From Cordia subcordata (Eukaryota; Streptophyta; Magnoliopsida; Boraginales; Cordiaceae): a stretch of DNA of 64,000 bases. The number at the start of each line of letters is the position of its first letter. The stretch's first letter is position 1. Shown one piece after another: positions 57,844 to 64,000 of the stretch. Under the pieces are notes generated by a model that saw nothing but the letters and a program-made list of their open reading frames with translations, did no database searches and was not told the DNA's origin. The stretch is from the NCBI GenBank assembly GCA_028554755.1, contig JAPTOF010000003.1, positions 7,835,501-7,899,500 of the forward strand. The letters are read 5' to 3'. Made by a program: the position numbers and the translations under genes.

Positions 57844-58056
57844 GTCTGTTTGAATTAATTTTTTTTTTAATTTTTTTTTAAAAAAGTTACATTAAATTTG
57901 TAATCACTATTTGATTTGACTTTAAAAAAACCTAAAACTCCGAAAAAATCTCAAATATAACTTTTTATAGAAGCCAAAATTTTCAGTTTCTAAAAAAAAG
58001 TTATTTTTTCAAAAACTGTTAAAAAAATACTTTTGAAAAAGCCAATCCAAACGGGC
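57844..58056. mobile_element. MITE with GGYCYGTTTGRATT ends
   Basis: The left end GGTCTGTTTGAATT (57844) and the inverted right end GGCCCGTTTGGATT (to about 58056) frame 210 bp of T/A-rich DNA that folds on itself (AAAGTT...AACTTT stretches). GGGCC-GTTTGG termini are common in plant hAT- and Harbinger-type MITEs. The target duplication is not clear, so the superfamily is left open. Confidence 0.6.
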
Positions 58057-58432
58057 CCGTAATTCAGTGTGAGTGTACTTTAACTTTAACTTGAATTTAT
58101 GGGTTTTGAGTTTGAATAATCATTAAAAGTCAACAAAAAATTTAGCGTTAATCCCCTTAAAAAAAAAAAAGAACTGGATATTGAAAGGAATGAAGTTTAG
58201 TTTAGAAGTAAGTTCAATAATAGCAAGATTGTGAAATGACTTAGTCCCACAATGATGCTAGCTTAGCCAAAAATGAAAAAAAAAAGAAATTGAAAATATA
58301 TCAATAACAGCATGAGAATTAGCTCGAAAAGTCAGAGTTGAGTTCTCAATTATATATGCTTACAACTTTGACTAGTACAAACAGCATGATATTCGTGAAG
58401 ACTTCTAGAACAAAAACTAATAGAGACAATGA

Positions 58433-58607
58433 GCTTGTTTAGATTGATATCCTTTTCACAATAATTATTTGGTTTAATTTAAAAAAAATATTTTTTTAAA
58501 AAAAACTTTCAAATCTAATTTTTTAAAAAAATTAGAAATATTAACTTTCGATAAAGTACTTTTTAAAAGTAATTAAAAAAAACAAAGACCAATTCAAACG
58601 CCCTATT
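58433..58607. mobile_element. Second MITE of similar type
   Basis: AGCTTGTTTAGATTGAT (58433) and the inverted end AGGGCGTTTGAATTGGT (to about 58607) frame AT-rich self-complementary DNA. Similar in ends and composition to the MITE at 57844-58056 but diverged. The DNA between the two MITEs (58057-58432) shows nothing else. Confidence 0.5.
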
Positions 58608-59069
58608 GCTTCCCAAAATTCAGCTGAAATAGGAACTTGAGTTGAAAAAGAAAAATTAGGAATGAGAATTAATGATGCGATACCAAGCCATACGAGAGCA
58701 AAATTTTTGTGACATGTCAAGGATCAAAGAAATCTTAATTTCAAGTGACAAAATATGTTTTTCCATTTTTTTTGGGAGACATGATGTTCCAACAGGTCTT
58801 CTAAATATTGTGCGAGAACGACGCAACCCAGACGTCATCATGATAACAAAATGTAAATCTCGTGTCAAACTCAAAAAGAGCGTAATTTTTCACAGATGGG
58901 TAGTCGTGAGCAGGCCATAGGCGGCTCCCAACAAGTATTCTTACAAGGCTGCAGGATTCTCTTTATGAGCATATATATTGCGACAAATTAATAGATTAGG
59001 CGAAAGGCGGCTGCACAATTCCCATTTAAAAAACGGGGTCCTCTTGGCTTACAATGTATATAAAAGGAT
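58608..59069. other. Intergenic, nothing recognised
   Basis: It contains an open stretch of 82 codons on the plus strand (58672-58920), overlapped by another on the minus strand. Neither shows a known domain, signal or relative in the window. I do not call a gene. Confidence 0.4.
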
Positions 59070-59385
59070 AAATTACTCAAACTCTGTTTTTTTTTTAATT
59101 GAACAACGTGTTCATCCTTTATATTTTTAATTGAAGTTTTTAGTTCTTTAGCTTTAACTTTGTTGTTGTATTAGTCTATTTTCAAATTTTTATCCAATTT
59201 TTGCCATTATTCAATACATTGCACGCGCATAACACGTGAGGATAACGGTAAAAATTGGACGGAAATTCAAAAATGGACTAACTGCAGCAATGGAGTTAAA
59301 CTAAACGACTAAAAGGTTTAATTAAAAAGGTTAAATACCACCGCACCATTTTTTCAGAAAATAAAAGATTATGGGAGTAATATAC
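59070..59385. mobile_element. Foldback MITE, about 315 bp
   Basis: The left half (59070-59215) and right half (59250-59385) are inverted copies over about 130 bp: TTTTAGTTCTTTAGCTTTAAC against GTTTAACTAAACGACTAAAA-type text, and TTTTTATCCAATTTTTG against AAAAATTGGACGGAAAT. Ends read ATAAATTACTC and GTATATTACTC. It would form one long hairpin and has no coding capacity. It resembles the long-TIR, Mutator-type MITEs of plants. Confidence 0.6.
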
Positions 59386-59459
59386 CTATCTATAAAATCA
59401 CTTCATATGTCATATGATTTTGATAGGCTTGCTCCAAATAGCAAGCGAGGAATAAAGGG

Positions 59460-59730
59460 AAAATGTTTCTTTTTCCCAAAAGAAAAGAGGTCTAAAATCT
59501 TTTTCTGACTCTCATTGTTGGTTGAAATAGTTAATAGTGAAAGTCTACTATTAACCCAATTGGTAGATCGATTTGCTGTTCTTTTCGATTTTTTGTAATA
59601 AAATTAATTATAATTTTTTAAAAATATATTTCTAACATAATTACTCAATTTTCTATTTACTTGTCATTTGGTTTAAAGCTATAATGACAACAATAAGCCC
59701 TTAAAAACAAGCTTAGCCAAATAGGCTCTT

Positions 59731-59782
<52 letters not shown>

Positions 59783-59910
59783 GAAATTTTGACACGGAAA
59801 TGGTTCTTTGTCTCAAAAGAAAATAGGTCTCTATTGTTTGTCTGGCTTTTATTGTTGGTAGAAACGATTAATCGTGAAAGTGTACTAAGTTGGGTGACGA
59901 CTGGATCAGA
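59460..59910. repeat. Direct repeat pair around an (AT)n run
   Basis: 59460-59575 and 59790-59905 share AAAAGAAAAYAGGTCT, CTSATTGTTGGTWGAAA and GTGAAAGTSTACTA words in the same order. An (AT)n run (59733-59779) lies between. Nothing coding. Confidence 0.55.
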
Positions 59911-60245
59911 CTTGATGACGCTATCATTAAAGTGTTGTCCTTATTGATCAGATAATATTGCTTTTAAGGGGCCTTTGGGCTGCTGACTGTATCCGCAAAA
60001 TTGCGTTTCAAAAGCAAAGGGTATCCGGTGATCAAAATCACCTTTGCGATTGGACAGTGACAGCATATGGATTTTGAGAAAGCATATAGATTTTGAGAAA
60101 TACTACATACCAATAGTATCTTGTGATTTTCATCTTGTGATTTTCGTAGCCTATACATTTATTACTTATTTACATGTATGATAAATAATGTTAGCATGTC
60201 CAAAACCAAAAAAAAAAAAAAAGAGAGAGAGAGAGAATTTAAAAA

Positions 60246-60294
60246 TTTTGGTTATTTTGAAATGCCAACTATACATAATTTATTTTACATATAC

Positions 60295-60326
<32 letters not shown>

Positions 60327-61329
60327 TAAATATCGTCTTTTTCAAGTTTAATAAGGGTGTGACATCATTAGCCTATTTTGCTAATTTTCATTCTCTCTTA
60401 ATTAACACATATTTAATTATAAAATTAATGTTTCTATTTGAAGCTTAATAATAAATTTCATATTATCAGTATAGTTACTATTTTTTATTCATTTTTTGTC
60501 TTTCTCATCTAATGCATATGTTACAATGATTATAAAATTAATTTGTTTATTTTTTTTGTGATCTCCTTTTGCGTGTACACTGAGACGTGTATACATGTGT
60601 GTGTATATATATCTCTACGTGTGTTTTTAAGTCATTCTAACATGTCACATCAACACTTATATAACAAGTATTACATTTTTTATTTATAAGTCATTTTACT
60701 ACAGTAGCGCTTGCATAACATAGTTCATATATTAAATAAAATATAAAATAAAATAAAATTTAAATTTGAAAAGCTAGAAATTAAAAAGTTTTAAATAAAA
60801 AATAAAAAATTATAAATTATAAATTTTAAAAATAAAAAATAAAAATTAAGAAATAAAAAGTAAAAGATAAAAAATTTAAAATCTAAAGAAATAAAAACTA
60901 AAGAATTAAAATATCAAAACATTTAAAATTAAAATTTAGAAATTATAACTTAAAAATAAAAGTAAATAAATTTGAATAAATTTTGGTTATTTTGAAATGC
61001 AACTATGCATAATTTATTATATCTATATGTATATATATATATATGTATATATATGTATATATTAAATTTATTCTTTTCAAGTTTAATAAGGGTGTGACAT
61101 CATTAGCCTAGTTTGCTAATTTTCATTCTCTCTTAATTAACACATATTTAATTATAAAATTAATATTTCTATTTGAATCTTAATAATAAATTTCATATTA
61201 TCAGTTTAGTTACTATTTTTTATTCATTTTTGTCTTTCTCATCTATTGTATATATTAGAATTATTATAAAATTAATTTGTTTATTTTTTGTGCTCTCCTT
61301 TTGCATACACACAGGGATATGTCTGCATA

Positions 61330-61384
<55 letters not shown>

Positions 61385-61488
61385 ATGTGTGTATTTAAGT
61401 CATTCTAACGTTTCACATCAACACTTATATAAAAGGTATTACATTTTTCATTTACAAATCATTTTATTACATTAGCGCTTGCATAATG
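60246..61488. repeat. Direct duplication of about 500 bp, 735 bp apart
   Basis: Copies 60246-60720 and 60981-61488 both start TTTTGGTTATTTTGAAATG and end TAGCGCTTGCATAA, with long near-identical stretches (GGGTGTGACATCATTAGCCTA). They differ in the length of TA microsatellites. The 260 bp between them is A-rich filler. ORFs within are read through the microsatellites and are not credible. Confidence 0.8.
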
Positions 61489-61489
61489 A

Positions 61490-64000
61490 TGTACATCTCT
61501 CGAGTGCAAGCTCTAGAGACCCACAAGTACACAGATCGATGCAGTGTAGTGTGTGTGAGAACGGGTGTCAAACCACAAGGAGGCTATATTGTGGAATGGA
61601 TTCTACATGTGTGTCCTAGAGATTGCCAAAAAGAAAACTTAAACTAACTATTTTTAGTGTTTTTGGATAGTCGGGAGCTCTAACTAAAGAAAATAAAACT
61701 ACATTATGGGAATGGGAAGTTTAGAGACTATCTAAAGAGAACTAACAAACAGAAAGGATTAGGCGACATCAACTTATTAATGGGTGATCCTAGATTCCAA
61801 TATTATGGGATTACATGAAATGGCTTAATCATTAATTGCTCTTTTACTAGGTTGCTTAGTTAATATCCTAATTTCCCCTAGGACTCGGTGTGGGTTCGTC
61901 CCTAGGCGGCGTCTCCTAAAGCTACAGCGTGGTGCTTATGAACTAGGGCCTTAAGAATGACTAACTAGCTTCCTAGGTGACCTAGAACAAACCTACCCTA
62001 GTACCTAAATCATTGGCTGGATTTAAAACCAAGACCTAGTGGAAACCTATTGGCTAGATTTAAAGCCAAAGAAGACTCGATTTAGACTAGCCTTTAATTA
62101 TGCTTCATCATTCTAGGGTCACAATAGCAACATTTGATCTATTAACGCATTCATACATGTTCCAAGTCAAGGTGTTCACGAATAAAGGGACCTATTCGAC
62201 TACCAAACATCGTCATGCTCAGAGTACACCATTAAAAGCACTTTTGAACCAACATGCATTCAATATTGAGGTTATATTTACTACTAGGCATGCAAACATA
62301 CACGTGGACATAAATATAAGCATTACCCACTTCATAAGATCCACATATAAATACATAGACATGATTATAGAATGGACTAGAGGTGTTTAATAGCAAATAA
62401 ACTTCAAGTTATACATATGCAACTCTCATAGGCATATTATCAAACACCTAGACATTTATTGAATAGCCATTGAAACAAGAATAACATAGCATATGTATAT
62501 ACATTAAGCCATTGAATCCCATAATATAGAAGCATAGAATCAACCCATTACACAAGTGTCATTGCCCTAAACAAATCTACTCAACCATAATATAATAGAG
62601 GATGAAAGAGAGAATAGAAAACTCCCCTTCCGTCCTATCAATTCTTGAACAAAATCCTTGAGTAGCCTTTGTTCCAAGTGTTTGAATCTCTCCAAATGAG
62701 CTTAAGACTAGGTGAAAAGTGTGAGTGTATGTGTATGATATGGGTGAAGACTAGGGTTAGGTGTGTGTGTGTGTGTGATGGATGTACTGAGATCTTCCCT
62801 ACAATTGTCAAAAAGATTCCCCTTTTTAAGTCTAAAAATCGGGCTTTATATCAGCTTTTTACAAACTGCCGATCGATCGACTCCTCTTAGCTCGACTGGC
62901 TTTTTGGTGATGCTTTCTGGACTGGCTGATCGATCTAGCCGGTCGATTGACTTTGGAGGGGTGGTCATCCGGCTATTTTTATCACATCTCTGGAGTGGCT
63001 GGTCGACTGGTTCTTTCTTTTAGGTCGTCTGGCTGACTTTCTTCCTCCATTCTTTGTCTTTCCGGCCTTCGATCTTCTTTTTTTGACCCGTACATCTCTC
63101 ATCTTCATCACCTATCATCGTTCAATCTCGATCTCAACCCAAAGTTCACCTAAATCATTGAAAACAAGTAATTAGTGTAGCAATTGTCTGTTAAACTTAA
63201 TATGTATATTTGTTTACGCTTAAGCCTATTCTTATCAAAAGCACTATACCAATGCATCTTTATGAGCACTTAATACCTCGTAATCATAGGCAAATAACAA
63301 TGCAAACACACATAAAAACACAACACATCAACACCCCCAAACTTTCTCTTTGCTTGTCCCAAAGTAAGCCCAATCTTAAGTTTATTTCTAAAGCCGATGC
63401 CAAGGGTTACCTAAGGGATTGACTCTCTATCAAAGTTAGTCTAAGAAGCATGAAGGGGGCATTCCTATTGTGGAGAGATCCCTAAGCCTCTTTGGATCTT
63501 CCCTCTACCCATAAGGGGTCTCGTTCCTTGTAGGAATTTCCCAAATAGCCAAACCACCACAAGCCTAGGATTTTAATTCACGTACTCAGGATGTTGAGAT
63601 TTCGTGCCCCCTCAACTATCATGGCCACCCCAACATGCACAAAGCCTCAAAGACAAGAAGAGAGAGAATATATATAAACAATAGCTCATAAAAAGCCTTA
63701 TTCACATATCTATATAGAGGATAACTTGTGCTAAGTTGACATTGTGTCACTTATGCACTTATTCACAAACTTTTTGGTGCCTTTGGCTTCTTCTTTTTTC
63801 ACTTTTTTTTGATATTTTTGCACCTTTTTGCCTTTTTTAATTTTTTTTTTGGATTTTTCATGCTTTGTACTGTATTCACAAAAAGAAAAGAAAAAGAAAG
63901 GCTTTGGCACATAAAAAAGAACCAATCAAGGAAGGGGAACTTTCATCAACAACCCTTTTCCAACACTCTTTCCTACCAAGCTATAGGGTGGCCACATGAG
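61490..64000 (-). repeat. LTR-like repeat and adjoining untranslated retroelement DNA, cut by the window edge
   Basis: 61490-63170 is related to 55580-56900 (same orientation) and, inverted, to 54640-55545. On the minus strand a TATA box GATATAAAGCC (about 62845) lies below a cluster of GATCGATCGACTCC, GGTCGATTGAC and GGTCGACTGG words (62865-63050). 63320-64000 has the CACCCCCAAACTTTC start and stretches typical of untranslated regions in large plant gypsy elements, but no gag or pol text. The family is an inference. A (GT)n run lies at 62761-62778. Confidence 0.45.

Noticed and set aside
60188..61475. Plus-strand ORFs with Tyr/Ile repeats
   Set aside because: They are read through TA microsatellites in a duplicated non-coding repeat.
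1..64000. CRISPR arrays, bacterial operons, rRNA genes or organelle inserts
   Set aside because: No regularly spaced repeats, no prokaryotic gene layout and no recognisable rRNA, plastid or mitochondrial gene text was seen on either strand.

Overview
The window is nuclear DNA of a flowering plant, most likely a dicot. The evidence is one 12-exon host gene of the plant ABC1K kinase family, plus typical plant repeats: a FAR1-type Mutator-like element, Ty1/copia elements of the Sirevirus kind with an envelope-like ORF, a TRIM, 5'-truncated L1 LINEs and AT-rich MITEs. The sequence does not identify the species. Nothing bacterial, organellar or CRISPR-like was seen.

Layout. (1) 1-18 kb is a stack of transposons. 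A FAR1-type Mutator-like element (about 511-18012) has long terminal inverted repeats and a decayed transposase. It was hit by a 250-bp TRIM (2151-2400), a non-autonomous Mutator-like element with a perfect 9-bp duplication (3991-5347), and a second Mutator-like element (5712-17743). That second element carries a complete but inactivated 9.75-kb copia element (5720-15470, flanked by TAAAA on both sides) and a LINE tail with poly(A). (2) 18.4-25.9 kb is the only clearly intact host gene: an ABC1K/ADCK-type atypical kinase of 536 residues on the minus strand, closest to Arabidopsis ATH9. An old copia LTR lies just upstream (to about 26.5 kb) and points its TATA box at the gene. (3) 28.3-35.7 kb is a Sirevirus relic in circularly permuted order: RNase H, envelope-like ORF, LTR, gag, protease, integrase, sharing one LTR. 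It abuts a broken invertase/pectin-methylesterase inhibitor gene (35.7-36.1 kb). (4) 36.6-49.7 kb is a second, fuller Sirevirus. Its reverse transcriptase is split by a 3.1-kb non-coding LTR element (41576-44715). (5) 49.7-53.1 kb is an AT-rich block of direct and inverted repeats with Helitron-like hairpins. (6) 53.1-64 kb is gene-poor: one unassigned exon pair, three pieces of an LTR-type repeat family in both orientations, a LINE tail, several MITEs and a direct duplication.

The most interesting signal is regulatory. In several retroelements of different families a cluster of GGTCGACC / CGATCGAC / ACCGGTAG words sits just upstream of a TATA box. Both Sireviruses also carry a second copy of such a cluster between pol and the envelope-like ORF. 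In the permuted element this is followed by a good TATA box and a pyrimidine-rich leader, and it shares an exact 15-mer with the LTR. This looks like a second, U3-like internal promoter dedicated to the envelope-like ORF.

All coordinates and splice sites were read by eye. Element ends marked 'about' may be off by some tens of bases.
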